NCBI RefSeq assembly: GCF_017654505.1
Contig: NC_054541.1
Span: 46,138,486-46,202,485, forward strand
Length of the DNA: 64,000 nucleotides
From: Polyodon spathula
Lineage: Eukaryota > Chordata > Actinopteri > Acipenseriformes > Polyodontidae
Direction of reading: 5' to 3'
In this document: positions 23,052-37,058 of the stretch, in pieces
How positions within the stretch are numbered: position 1 is the first letter of the stretch
Layout: each line of letters begins with the position of its first letter
Position numbers and translations under genes: made by a program
The notes under the pieces: generated by a model
Databases searched by the model: none
What the model saw: the letters and a program-made list of their open reading frames with translations, nothing else
What the model was told of the DNA's origin: nothing

Positions 23052-26000
23052 AAATAAAAAAAAAATATCTCAGCTGTATTTCAGATGCCTTGGGGCATTC
23101 TCTTCGCAATGATTGTATATAATGCGTCCTTATCTCCTCCTATGCATTAAGCTCTAAATAAATACCACATATTTATGTGTTTTCAAACCATATGGGGGGA
23201 AAAAAACAGATAAGTAATTATTATTTTAAAAGGGGGAAAGATCAACAAAAGTATTTAATAACCCATTCATCCTTCCACGTTCAGCAGCTGCTTGATATAA
23301 GTAGTCTTGTAAAACAATAATACTGAACAAACTGCATTTAATTCAGTTCAACAGTTCATAGGATTCTCAGTGCTGTATGGGATTTTTACTCAGTACTGTG
23401 GAGTTTTTTTAATATTTTTCCTGCTTATCCAGACTCCAACGTTTATTTAGTTTTCTGTAGCAATTAATTAACATCAAAGGGTTAATGACGTCTTGCAATT
23501 ACTTATGTCAGAGCTCTGAAACAGTCTAGTGCATGCCTTTCTGACTTCAGAATTTAAAAGGACACTGTACTGAGTATATATTTGTTCTGTATTTTTTTTA
23601 TAAAAATTAATGTCTGTGTGGGATTTATATTTGATATATATATTTCCGCAAGCAGTGTTACAAATGCCCTTCCTCTGCAGTCATAAATAATCTAGTAAAA
23701 TGAAATATTTAAACATCCTCGGCCTCTTTACTATTTTTATCCAAATGTTTCAAGGCAGCCTGTGTTTGATTTAATGAGGCTTAGCTCTTAGCAGAAATTT
23801 TTAAATCAAATATAACAATATGTATTGATTTTATCTAAACACAATACAAAACACTGACAGTGGTGCAGACATGTGGACTCTTTGTGGGGTACTAAGGTTC
23901 GTTAGGAGAGCACCAAAGTGTTGGCTACTCTCTTAGATCTAAAGGTACCGTACTTTGAATGACAATCAAAGCTCAAATGTTTCTAAGTGCTAATATTGTA
24001 GTATTATTGTTTTCTCATGATCGAGAATCCATTACATGCACTGTATTAAATTATGGAGACGTCAGTCGTGGAGCTCTGAGCTTCATTTACAAAGTGATTA
24101 TCAGGTCATTTATGGTCTTCTCCAACCTAACAGGATTATTTATACTCTATATTTATATCAGGATTATTTATACTCAAGTCTGACCGTCTCTTTAGAAACC
24201 ATGGCAATAGCCATAAAACATGTAGACTCTGCTATTGATTCTTCAGTTAGTCCTTGTCTGCAATGTGCAACAGTGCCTTTATGTGGCTTGTTCCTTCACG
24301 CAGGACAAGGTTTGGGACAGTTTTAGAGTTTGGTGCTTTTCATTTTAACACCCCCCCCCCACCCCCACACCTCTCACAAAAACACAGAATTAGCTGTTTT
24401 ATGCTATTATACTGTTTTGCCATTTCGGCCAATCAGAGCACAGACAGTCATTCATTTAATAGAGCAACAGCAGAAATCTAACCCTAGAAATGTTTATATA
24501 CGCTCAAGCACCCAGGTACACTGTTAAACGTGTAATTATAGCTATGCCATCATACTATAGCCCGGGATGAAAGCTGTATCACAACTGAATTAGATTGCAT
24601 GCCATGGTTCAGTTCCAGTGCATCACATCAAGGTCATGTTACTAGAGACTGAGGAATAATAAGACTTGGTCAGTGTAAGCATTTTCCTTTGGCTTGTAAT
24701 TATTCCCTTGGTATACGAGCTCTGCTGCATGATTATTCTATTTTTTATACACTTATTATTTTACCAGTCAAAACACATTTCAACACTGAAGACATTGAGG
24801 AAGACTTACAGTGAACATGTTTGTCATTGAATTTTACAAGCTTATTTTAGCATTACTACAACTGAAACACAGATCAAGTAAATGTTGCAGTTTGACCACA
24901 TAAAGCAAAAAAGACAGATTTAACATTAAAGTAATAATCAGCAGTAGAATATATCCACATAAAATTAAACTGCGACATGCAACAAATAAATAATCAGACT
25001 TCTTTTCCTTTCAATGATTTATGCCAGCATCACGGCATCACAGAATAATCATTCATTTGAAGAAAAAAAAAATCGATTTTATGTATAATATTTGTCTAAT
25101 TTCTTTAGGGTTACTCTCGTTAATGATGAAGAATCTTAACAACCCTATCTAATAGCTAATGCCCTTTCGAATTCAAGGGCCAGATTAAATTATAATGTTG
25201 TAAAATTGCCAATTGGAAAAGCTTTTTGATTTCATGGCATTTTTGGTTTCCCTGTGTAATTCTACATGCCTTGCTTAAAAGATCCGTAAGGTTCCAAAAC
25301 CTTGATATGCATGTCTGTCACAAACAATTACAGTCTTTCCCATTGAATACAACCACTACGACAATCTTTGTTCTAAAATCTCGACTTGGGGATTATTTAA
25401 AGATTGATGAAGGTCAAGGGGGGTCCTGAAGGCTCCTTGTGTTTCTCAGCCGCCCCCTACAGTGCGGGGGTCTGGAGTGCTTTCAAGCTAGAACTAGCGC
25501 ACTGCAGGTGCACATAAGATTCGCTCTATTAGCTCATGAAAATGATTTGTCTTTATGTCTTGTTTTGATTTGTTTTAATGAAAGGAGGTTGCAATGGTTG
25601 GACACCGTAAATGTAAAGTCTGCATTACAGTTTATTTCTTTGGTTAACAACATCCATCGCCTCCTTTCTTTTCCTCCTACAGACCTTACGCATTCACCTT
25701 TTCTTCCTTCACAAAGGCTGGCAATGGCTAGTTTATGTAGGACGTCTGAAACATAATTTGTTCTTGAGATCTCTGGGTTACAGAGTCCTTCAGGTTTGTT
25801 AAGGCAGACTTTGGTTTTCTAGCTGCTAATTCCCTTCCCCAGCCGTTACCGTACCGTATAACAATGCATCATAAAAGGCTCGTCAATCTCCTGATTTTAT
25901 CTGTCACACGGAGCCCTGTACAGTATATCGCTAATTGAATCATTATGCATTTATGAATGTATCACAGTAAAGAAAGTCTCTGAATTATCCAAGATTAATT

Positions 26001-27122
26001 GCCCATTGTATATAGTTATTTTCCCCTTCCGTATTCTTTTTTTTTTTTCAACAGCAAAAACCAAACAAACCGAAGAATGCATTGAGTATTGCTATACCTT
26101 GCTAGCCTATGTCACAGTTCTTAAACAGTTACTTGTCCAGAAATGTGACTTCCAAAGGCAACTCAGCTTCCTGCCACTACAGTGATGGGAGCTTGGCGTT
26201 TATCTGCTGCGGGCAGGAAGTCTTCAGTTTAATGACCTTGACTAAATGAGATAGACCATTCACCAGTTAATGGGAAATGCAATTGATTCTCTCTCCCCTC
26301 CCCCCCTCTCCCTCCCCCTCTCCACTGGCCACAGGAGCTGTTCTTTAAGGATTTCCACTGGACTGAGATAAAGTTTCTGAGGTACATTGCAGAAAAGTCT
26401 GCAATACAGGTAAAAGAGCTAATATCTAACTGGCACACTTTGCTACAGCATGTAATACCCTTATCGGATAGCAACCAAATGACTTTAAAATTGTACTGCA
26501 GTTTCCCTATGATATTTAATAAATAATAGGCAGAGAAAAATAATATATGCAAAACATTTTTTCGTAAAGCAACTTGAGATTTCTGTTTTTTTTTTTTTTT
26601 TTTGTGGCTATTTCTATTATATCTCTACTGGTGTGAAGTTATGCAATGATATTACAAACTAAAATCAGGTCAAGTAGAACACCTACCAACTGGTTCTGGC
26701 CAACACTTTACTTCAACAGGAATAGGCCAGATACTGTATTCCTACAATGATATTTGGATTTAATTGCTGAAACCCACACCAGGTTTCAAACATACAACAC
26801 TGCAATGCCTAGACCCCACTGTCAGTTTTTTAAAAAGCTTGCGATTATCAGACACACTCTTTCTTCCCATCATTAAACCCCCTGAAGCTGCTTTGTCAAC
26901 AATAACAACTGCACAGCCCATGTCAGCTTCTGTCAACGTTTCTACAGAAGGGACGCTCAAGAGGCTTCTAAAAGTGGGGGCTTTTAGTAATTCATAACTC
27001 AAGAGGGAAATGCGCTGCTGTCTTTAAATGCAGTTGTTTATGCTTTACTGAATTTACCCATCAAAAACATGCAAAAACTTTGTACTGCCTCACCTATACT
27101 GCACTGTGGATATAGTTAGAGA

Positions 27123-27442
27123 TAGGGGTGGGTTAGAGTACTCTAAATAATTTATTACTCAAGCACTCAAAAACATGTAAATAATATCTCTTCATAAATG
27201 CAAGTTCAATATATTTTAGCGACCCGGTCAGTTCTGGTTGGCAGACTTCACACGCAAGAGCTAACACATGTTACTTTCATTTTAAATTAAAAACTGATTT
27301 TGCTTTTATAGTTTTGTATGTACATATACCTGTTGACACACTAGTTTCTTTTAAAATGTTTATTATACAATTTTCATTTTTTGTACTCAATTTTTAACGC
27401 TCGAGTATTCAAGTACTAAATTACTCAAAATTCACACCCCTC
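27123..27442. mobile_element. hAT-type MITE (320 bp) with 8-bp duplication
   Basis: Left end TAGGGGTGGG, right end TTCACACCCCTC, inverted with respect to each other. AGTACT/AGTATTCAAGTACT-like subterminal motifs are repeated inside. It is flanked by GTTAGAGA (27115-27122) and GTTAGGGA (27443-27450), a 7/8 match of the 8-bp size made by hAT transposases. No coding capacity. Similar MITEs are common in fish genomes. Confidence 0.72.
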
Positions 27443-30400
27443 GTTAGGGAGCCAAGCTTCCCTCTACAATACACCTTATGCTTTACATTTAAATACTTTC
27501 AATTTACATTTTCCTTTTTTTTGTTTGTTTGTTTCATATAACTAGGAAGTGAAGAGCAAGCGAAAGCCATCCCAGAGGCAGGAAAATATACAAGAGTTAA
27601 GGTTTTACTATCCCACATCTTTGATTATAGAACTTACAGTACTGTGTACAGTATGTGATACAATGGAAGTGTTGAAAATTGCACTATGGTGATACAGTAT
27701 GGTACTGTTGCTCAATTTTGTTTCTATCTGTTGATTACAGTGGTTGTTAAACGATATTCAGTTTGGACACTGATTTGTATTTATTGATGTCATTTGTATA
27801 TTAAAATAATTGTAGCAAAAGAATAATTAGTTCCATAAAATGTCCCTGCCATGCACATCTATTCACTGTATAGATCTGCAAGGTGCAGTTTTAAAAGACA
27901 CTTGATATCTGGTACTACACTAGGTTAAAGAAAACGTCACAAAACATGCCTTTATTGTACTTGCTTGGTCATTTCACCTGGAGAATGGAAGTGTCCCCAC
28001 CCCTTCACTGGTTTCTTTTCTGATAATAACCAATCAGCTGCTTGCCCCACTGGCTGAAATGCATCAGCTTTGCTGAGGTGAAACTACCCACTCAGTGCAA
28101 ATAGATAACACAAGAATAAGCAGCAGAAATCATGTGTTATTATTATCATTTTCTTTTAACTGCACAAAATGGAAGGAGGATGATGGGATTATTTTGTTAG
28201 ATAGAATTACTTTAAAGCCTTTGCAGATGCAACAAGCAGACACAAGGACAGGCAGTAATGCACGTACTGCACCTTAACCACACTTATAGCACACCCACAC
28301 ACATTCGAACTGATCTGAAAGCAAGTGCATGCTCCCTAGTGAGAAATCCCTGAAGGAGACTGAAGACAGAGCTATGGGACGTAATCATTTTTGAAGCTGT
28401 GAGACGGTAAGTATTTTTTACTCTAGTTTGTAAGGCATGTATAATGTTAAGTCCTTTTGTTTCACACTTGACCTTCACACGTGTTGCATTCACATAAAGA
28501 TGTCAGAAATCAAAGTCAACACTTCATTTCCATCAACAGATATGAGGTGATTTCAAGATAAGAAACTGCAGACTTGATCAAAATTAAAGCCCAAACCAGA
28601 CATGAACAGGGACAGTGTTACCATGAACAGACAGGATTCAGTAATATGAATTACACAATTTAGCAGAAATTTGTGTGTTAGTCCATATATGTACACTATA
28701 TTGTTATATTGGGTAAAATAAGTTTTAAAAAAGGTGTTACCATGTAAATGTACTGATAAAATATAATTTAAATTATTGTCCAGCATTTATTTTTTCATCT
28801 TGTATTTAACTAACTGATTGTAAAATATCTTTTGCACATTAAGCAACATGATAAGCTTGGTCCATCCCTAACTCTCAATCATGAATCTTGAAGTAAAACT
28901 GGAAGCCTTGACTAGGAGTTCTACTCCACCCTATACTGCTAGCAGTACGGTATTCTTTTTATTGCTGCTTGTTTTACAGTTCACTCTTCATTCCCTGGGA
29001 TATCAGATGGGATTCCCAATAGAGTTGATGTCTAGCGAAGTCAAGGGGCCTGCTAATGTCACCATATTAAATATTTGGATTAATCATTTTCAATAAAATG
29101 TTGGTTCACTTTAATTTCCCATCTGCCCACCCAGCTTAGAGACAGGGCATGAAACGGGAGCTCTGGCCAATCCTCTATAAGTATACCTAATATATATATT
29201 TTATTTAAGCTCTCTGGCTCTGGAGTTTCCTCATCCTGTCAGGTGGTGTATTTTAACTCCCAGATAAATTTAGCTCAACTGATACAGATAAAATTGCCTT
29301 TACCGATCGCCAAGGGAGCAGCCAGACAGAAGCAGCCATGAAAGATAAAAGCTCTCTGCAGAATGTTTATCTTAAATGAGCTTTCATTTTCATGTTTTTA
29401 TGTGTCATTTACAGCACCGCATGTATATCATACATCATCTAGTCGAGGAGTATTATTGGTCAGGGAAACCAAAAAGCTAAGTAAACATTGCCTTATTTAA
29501 TATTACCCTGATTCTAAATGTTACATAATATCACAGCCCAAGAGCTCCCCCAAAGAAGCAGTCATAGGATTAGTATCTGGGATATAGCAGGGTGTCTTTT
29601 TCAATATTTTCAGAATAACACAGTATTTAACATAACCAAAATTAATCCAGACCCTCTCAAAAATGTCATTTATTAAAAAACTATTTGGGCTTTTTTTTTT
29701 TTTTTTTTTAACATATTACAAAAGTGTTTGAAAAATAGTTCATAGCTTCAATAATGACGTACACAGACAAAAACATAAGTGAATTCACAGCTTTAAAAAA
29801 AGACTAAACAAAACTAAAAAAAACAGTTTCCCATCTCTCCAGGATACTGTCTACAAGAAAATGAAAGGTTTTGTATCAGGTCCTCTGTATTAATGTTAAA
29901 CATCTGCATTTAAGCAGCTAGATGAGAGGAGTCACTGTAGTAAGATTTTGAGTACATAATTACCTTTAATTTACAGTATCCACCCACTGAAGATTCTCCC
30001 ATCAGCTTGAGCTCTGAGCGTCACCTTTGCTGTCTTACACACACACACACACCCCAGACACACACAATGACGCTGAATTTATTGACAGTTTAATAAGAGA
30101 TCTTTGGCAATAATACCAAAAATGGGGTTTGTAAGGGCATGTGAGATTCAGGGCCAGTTGTATTATGTGCAAAGAACAATGAGAAAATAATCAATGAGAT
30201 TTAATAATCAATGTTCATGATGTATAAAGAAAACACAGCATACTAACCTTGAGAAAATCAATAGAAATGCAATCCATTTAGAGCTATCCACTGGTGGCAA
30301 ATCAGACTAGGGTGGTGATTTGAGCATTTGATCACACACTGAGAGAAAACAGAATGAAGCTCTTCAGACAAGCTCTGCTAGACCAGAACAATACAATGCA

Positions 30401-31806
30401 CATATTCTACAGCCTTTTTACCTCCAAGTATTGTGCTCTCCACTGCTGATAAAGCATGTTTACAGTATAGGTACTACCTTCTATAGAAACCTCGACTGAA
30501 TTTCTTAGCGTAAGGTAGAATCGAAGACAGACTTCAATGAGCTCAATCCATTTCTAAAGCTAGGTTTGCAATGAACTGAGAAAAACGGGGCATTAAAGAA
30601 ACAGCGGACTGTAAATGAATTCCAGGTTAGTAGATAAACTGTCATCAGGAAAAGATGTATCCTAAATAAAGCTGTGAGATTTGCAGAATCTCATACGGTA
30701 GAATTACAACGACTACTTTTTTTTCTTCTTTTAATCATCCGACACTAAGCTAACACAGGATGAAGTGAATTAAGGTAATCCCTAATCAAGAGTTTAAAAA
30801 AAATGGTGTTACTAGGCTCAAAACCGGAAATGTATATATTTTGTAAACGTGTTTTGGAAGTGCATGTGAAAGGTGTTTTGGGAAAGTGGTTCCCGCGATG
30901 GTACCTGATAGATTCATGGACAGTGCCATTCTGATGCACTGAGAGGAGATCTAAACTCATTACAGTCTACTTACACTGTGCTCTTTGCTGTGATACCAGT
31001 TGGGAAATGTCTTTTTATTTAACATTTTGGAAAAAGTAGGCCGCTAAATATCTCAAGTGGAAATTGAACACCGTTCTCTACTTATCCATAGTGCAGGAAC
31101 AATTTACCCACAATACCCCACAGACGTGCCCTCACCCTACTCACACTAATGCCTAGGCTCTCTGAGAGGAGGTATTTTGTTGTTTGTGATACAGATTACT
31201 GTGTAAAAAGGAGCCTGACCTTCATCACCAACCAGATCAACTTCAGATTACTATCTGGATTTGAAGTAGCTGTGAGAGGTTTCATATCCAATTAATTTCC
31301 AATTGCCAATCCACTGAGCCAACCAGCTCTACTGAAGAAAAACCACTCAGGGGCTGGGGAAAATGTAACCTGGTGCTATACTTAAACTTGAGAACAATTC
31401 ATATGAAACTCTTGTAAACTTATTTTATTATAGCATCAAATATCCCACACACGCACTTAATAAAAGGAAACAATTAAAAAGAACAAAGAAATAATACAAG
31501 TAAAGCATCTGACATAATAATGAAAAGCCAAGTTTCATCGATTTATATTCCAGGCTGTTCAAATGTTTTTAACCATCAAACAAACTATGAACTATTTAAC
31601 AAATTATCTGAAGCTCATTTGATATGCATCTATATGTAGTGCCCAGCAAACCCGGTAAAATAATGGGTGAATAACGTTATGAACTAGGAACATAACATAT
31701 CAAAAATATAAGTACTTCCGATACACTAACAGATTCAAACATGGCAGTCTGGACCACCACATTTGAAATTGAGTGTGCTGGATACAAGCAACGTAGACTG
31801 GACTGT

Positions 31807-31834
31807 AAAATAAATAAATAAATAAATAAATAAA
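31807..31834. repeat. (AAAT)n microsatellite
   Basis: About seven copies of AAAT in a nav3 intron. Confidence 0.9.
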
Positions 31835-33086
31835 CACTTTTATGCAGATGCACATTCTAAATTGGCCCGCATTGCCCTGTCACTTAATCTCTTGACACCA
31901 ATATATTAATGTCAACTACCTACCGCCATTAAATCTGACATCCGCTGCTTACTGTATAAGGTATAATTTATATCTTAAACACAGCATTATAGTCACAATG
32001 GAGCTTTTAAAAGGAAGCCATGAAATATGGCAATGTTCATTTGCAAAGCAAATATGAACTTTTAATTTAATCAATCATTCATTTAGCTGGCACCTGCTGT
32101 ATATTACAATGTACAGTTCCATTGTTACAATGTAGTTTCCAATTTCTGTTTCATGGACGATCTATGCAATCCTTTTACAATTGCACAAAGCAAACCTTGT
32201 TGATGGTCCAGCTTTAATTACATTCTAAAAAGCAAAGGTATTTTTACCTGCAGATAACTTAAGGTTAATTAAGACCACCTCTATTTATAATTAAATTAAA
32301 TTGAGGTCACAGCACTTAATAAAGAACCATGTATGTTTTGAAACAATGGAAATTACATCAGTTTACAGTAAATGCAGACCGGGACTGTTCACACAAGGAT
32401 AAATCTCTATAAAACCTAATAATTCAATTGTTTTGAAAACCTTAACATTTGGCCTTAATTAGATACAATGTCCCTTTATTTCAGGCAAGAATAGACTGAA
32501 ATGAGATGAACAAATAATGCATGGTCTACCTGACTGAAATGTTTTGCTTCACTATTATTAAGCATGCAATTTGTCCTTTTTTGGACTCCATGTCATGCAT
32601 TTGACTTTGCATTTCGAAATGGAATTTGAATTTGAATTTAGTCACCGAGGCAAGGAATTAAAAGGGCAAGGTCTTACAGATTTCTCACTTGAATGCTTTG
32701 CAGATTCCTCTAAGAACCCCAGAAGAACCTCAGCACTTCTCTGAACAAAGATGTACCATTCTGTTAATAGTTCTGTCAACGTATTATGATGAAACAAATG
32801 TTTTCAGTTATTTGAAGGGTTTACCCCTTCTTGGTTTGATATTACTGGACATTATTGCATGTTATTTATTTTTCTCTTTATTCACGCTCCTCCACACACC
32901 GCCCTGCCACTACGCATTAACCTTGCTCTGGGCGTGACATCATGCTCATTTAATGTCTGTTGCTAAGGTTACAATCACTGTCAGTTGTGGCTGCAATTTA
33001 CTCCTACCTGTTCAAGGTGAATAAAAACCAACAGTATTCATGCCAAGGGAGCGGTTGATACTGTATAAGACAGTGGCTTACTGTAC

Positions 33087-33206
33087 CTGTCTGTGTCCCC
33101 TATCCCCTCATTCACCCCCCTCTGGATCACATCACGTGAGGCAGCCAGGTCTGGAATGCGGTTCATATTGCGAGAGTATAGACTTAGCCCTCCATCAGTC
33201 AGATAT
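33087..33206 (-). CDS. nav3: nav3 exon (120 nt), in-frame cassette size
   Basis: The acceptor is cttccttttcag and the donor GACAG|gtacag; it enters and leaves in phase 2, so skipping it would keep the frame. It encodes YLTDGGLSLYSRNMNRIPDL followed by AASRDVIQRGVNEGIGDTD. This corresponds to the YMTDGGLNLYTR...RIPD block of NAV3 and NAV2. The last codon is completed by the exon at 16171 to give DSWDDSSS. Confidence 0.93.
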
Positions 33207-34526
33207 CTGAAAAGGAAGCATCACTTAGTATTTAGTAATTGTGCCATGTTGTTCAGTTTCCTATCTATGTATCTATTTTATAATGCATACATGTTTTGTC
33301 AAAATTATGGCAGGGCAACTTCTCAAACTCCCTACGGCTCACACAAACTGTTTAATTAAATGTGTGACTGAAGGGGTTAACAGTCATCTATTAATTAGCA
33401 ATTAATAAGTTTACAGAAATAGATTTTTTTTTTTATTGATTTTTTAGTTTGTTTTGCAAAAAAAAAAAAAAAACTGAATGTTTTCACTGAAACAACAACC
33501 CACTGAAGTCCATACCGTTTTAATGAAATCCTAATATAGTGTTGGGGATGAAGGGTGATACAGGTGAAACATGCTGTTTGCACAATAACCAAACTACACA
33601 AGTATCGTGCTACTATTGCAGAAGTCCAGGGATTATTATAGTGAAACAGACTTCTTTGATTGCGCTCCACAATCATTTATAACTGTGAGAGACGGGCCAG
33701 AGACAGAGTACACACAATGACATTTTGTCTTTTATACTATTAGTGCACTGAAGCTCAATGTTCTCTTTTCAGCATCTCAGAGCAGAGCATTGCAATTTTG
33801 TCTGGATTCAGTCAGATAGGTATTTTAAATATTTACACCTCATTGAGACACTGTACATTTACGTATGAGTAGAACTGTTCTTCTCAATGCAGGTTGGCTA
33901 TCGGGTTTTGATGCTTGAGAACAATGAACATTAAAATTGCACACAAATTTACATTGTCATATTTAGACAGCAACAAAATATGACAAGTTTCCCTGGACTG
34001 CTCTTCATATTGTTTTAATTACAGTAAAGCACCTCCCAGTAGGATATTGCCTTGTACTGAACTTTGTTATTAATGATGCAGACAAGCCCAGACTCTAGTG
34101 CAAGTGTTCTTAATCAGCACATATTACAGTTTCAGCACGTCTGGATAAAGTCACCAGCGTATTTTATCATTGTGGTAAAATAGAGTTTTTCAGATATTTT
34201 CCGCCTCTAACAAACTCGCTGCTTCAGTGGTGAAGAAATTACTAGTGTGCTTTTCTAGTGGTCATCTCATTACAAAAACTACTCCCTGCTCAGACAAGCT
34301 TAAACATGGCAAATATCCATGAATGCTAAAACAGTAATACATGAGTATGTTATGGTGTTTCAGCATGGTATTAGCAAATCAGTGTTTCTGTCTCATCCAT
34401 CTCTTTGATATTCACACATTTCAATGTACAAACTAAAGGAAATAACACATGAATTACTTTCTCCTAACCCTAATTGCTTTAATATACAGAAATGTTTTTT
34501 TTCGCGCAGAGGGGGGTGTTACTTAC
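33207..34526 (-). other. nav3 intron (1.3 kb)
   Basis: AT-rich, with T- and A-homopolymer runs at 33423-33475. No exon or transposon recognised. Confidence 0.6.
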
Positions 34527-34916
34527 CCACTGCTGATCTCATCGGTCCTCATGTTCTTGCTGAGGAGGTCCCCATCGCTCATGTAACCCGTCACATCCAA
34601 AGCCTCAGGCACTTCAAGGTCCCCTCCTCCCTTCTCACTCAGGTCCATGTGAGCCAGGTTCCCAGCCCGGGCTCCCCCCGTAGCTCTCCGCAGGGGGGTC
34701 GTGTACATGAAGCGTGAGGGGTCCGTGTGCATCAAGCGACTGCTATTGCTGCGAGGTGGGTATCCGCTGGGCAGCGAGGGGGCGTCGCCTGCCTGCAGCC
34801 TGGGACTTGACTGACCCAGCCTCCAGGCCATGTGTGACGATCGGCTGGTCAGGCTCGGTATACTCCTGCCGTTCACCTCCGTGGTCACTGTGCTGTCAAA
34901 TGTTGTTTCTAAGGTG
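34527..34916 (-). CDS. nav3: nav3 exon (390 nt)
   Basis: The acceptor is ggtttgtgccccgacag and the donor AGTGG|gtaagt; it enters and leaves in phase 2. It starts STLETTFDSTVTTEVNGRSI and continues SPRLQAGDAPSLPSGYP, HTDPSRFMYTTPLRRATGG and GYMSDGDLLSKNMRTDEISS. The LETTFDSTVTTEVNGR and SPRLQAGDAPS blocks are navigator signatures. The exon is GC-richer than its introns, and the frame on the opposite strand is a shadow. Confidence 0.95.
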
Positions 34917-36949
34917 CTGTCGGGGCACAAACCAGAGAAATACAACCATGAGAGGCACAACGATGTAGTCTGGTTTAAAAAATCAGAGAACTGAAGAACA
35001 GCATTGTTTGTTTATCTGTTTTTCTGATTTCTGAATATTTTACTGCTCGTCTTCACTTTGGATTTCACAAACTCTAAGACCTATGACTAAACTTAAAACA
35101 TAAACTGATATTCTTTACTGCTTGCAATTATTGTTTGTTGTACCGGCTGTGTTTAACTTTTCTATTGTATTTCGTTAAAGCAGATCATTGTTTTGTTTGT
35201 TGTTATTCTATTTTACTGTTGCAATTATATTAGTGTGCTGTTCTAGCTAAAATCCACCAACTGCCACAGATAAAATGCCTTTGCAGAAAATATCTGTTGT
35301 GACTGGCAATGGGAGATAAAATGCCACCTGCTCATGCAGCTTAAGTCTATAATATTTGTAAAGGATTTGAACAAGCACTAAATGGCAAGCAGGTGTTCAT
35401 CTCCAGATTCCATTATGGTTTACTAGCTACTGGTGCCCTCCACAAACACTTGAGACAAATGACAGTCAATACACCTGCAAAATGTTCAGGCAATGAGCCA
35501 GCGATTGCACTGTTAGTTCTAACCACTGACCTGCACATACATTTGAAAAATATCTCTGAGAGTTACATTAAAAAATAGCTATTATAAGGTACTCCTCTTG
35601 GTGTGAAATGGAGCATGCATGGGGAGCTACTACACAGATTTCTGACTCTGGTATCTGGATGGGTTCCACAATGTGTAACATGTCTAGGAATTTAGTCTTG
35701 ATTTATTACCAGCGGAAATGGTGTTTTGTTCAGCCCCCAATCAGTGACCACATATACCTACACCTTATGTGATGACAGTGAAAAGTTTCAAAAGAAGAAT
35801 GCCAATGAACAATACTGTGCTGAAATTAGTGTGTGTTCTTCAACCAAGTAGCCAAAGCACAACAAGTTTGGGATACATCTTAGACAGGATCTGGCGGCTG
35901 ATAAATACTGGCACAAAATTACGCTCTTGTCTACACCTAGCAGAGCGCCGTGTTTTCCTACACTTTCCAAGTTTCCCCATTAATATGTTGGCTTTGCCAC
36001 ACAGTACTGCAAAATTAGAATATGTTTTTTTCTCAGATGAACCTTGTAAAAACAGACGAAAGAAATCAACTGTCTACAGACATTCTGGATCGAATTCTGA
36101 CTATCAAGGCTACGAATAGCACCAGATTCATACCAACGAAGCAGATGAAGCAATCTGCAAATGTGTCCATGTATGACCATAAGTAAATAAGACCTAAATA
36201 AATGTAAGTACATCAAACATCATATTTTATTATATATTTTATTGTTTCAATATTTTTTTTTTAAATTATGTCAGTAAAAACAATAGTGTCAGTAAAAAAA
36301 AAATTTAAAAAGCCTTTGCAAAAACTCTGGGGTTTATATGAACACAGCATCTGTGTGTTTCTATTTAAATAATTGAAAGTAGCGCACTGCAATCTGATCA
36401 GGCAGCTCAATCAATATCCATACATTATGTGAAGATGACTGGAATGAAAATATGGGGCTTCATGAAGGGAAAGACAAGCTTGACAGATTTTACAACAATC
36501 AGTTTGATTCATTGTTTGATGGTTGTAACATGATGGCTTGCAAATGGTCTGTACAAAATTCCTCCACACAAATAAGAATGACGAGTCTTATGAAAATTTC
36601 CCAGAGTTAGTTGTTCATAAATAAATAGGCTGATAATGCCTACAGTATTTTTTTATATCACTGTGTCCAGATCTATACTTTTACTAATACAAAGTCATAC
36701 AGCTCAATTATATTCAGTGAGTAAGAGATAGTTAATTGATTACTTTAGAAATATGATTTCAACGAGGTAGTACTGATGATGCAGGAAGTGTTGGGTCCCA
36801 CAACACAATATCGGCTCCTGGCCTACGTCAGGACAATATTCCGGTAATGTTGTTTAACATCAACAAAGAGATAACACGTGTGTTTCCCCCTACTGTCTCC
36901 CAGTGTTCTGGTTTCAGCACTGCTTGGAGGTTTCCGTCTGGTACAGTAC
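34917..36949 (-). other. nav3 intron (2.0 kb)
   Basis: AT-rich; the several short open frames in 35.4-36.2 kb show no recognisable protein. Confidence 0.6.
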
Positions 36950-37058
36950 CTGTGACTGATCTGGGTCCCTCTAAGGCTGGACATTGTCTCTTCTAAGTTT
37001 TGCCGCAGATCTGCAATGTTCTTCACTGTTCGCATTCTTCTCGTTTCAGGGTCCTCCC
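36950..37058 (-). CDS. nav3: nav3 exon (109 nt), conserved RTVKNIADLRQNLEE segment
   Basis: The acceptor is cggttccctag and the donor TCACAG|gtactg; it enters in phase 1 and leaves in phase 2. The peptide is GEDPETRRMRTVKNIADLRQ followed by NLEETMSSLRGTQISH. It is among the most conserved blocks of the navigators and is shared by NAV1, NAV2 and NAV3. A second AG four bases inside the exon would break the frame, so the ccctag acceptor was chosen. Both the long form (exon at 42882) and the internal first exon (39384) reach it in the same phase. Confidence 0.95.

Larger units (their letters stand above)
16172..33086 (-). other. Longest nav3 intron in window (16.9 kb)
   Basis: Mostly AT-rich sequence. 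It contains a LINE 3' fragment and SINE (16396-16904), poly-T tracts (19965-19987, 26586-26603, 29690-29711), a (TA)n array (22960-23048) and a C-rich tract (24351-24366). It also holds a hAT-type MITE (27123-27442), (AC)n at 30037-30052 and (AAAT)n at 31807-31834. A patch at 22000-22230 is GC-richer than its surroundings, but I cannot identify it. The remaining open frames show no family resemblance. Confidence 0.65.
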
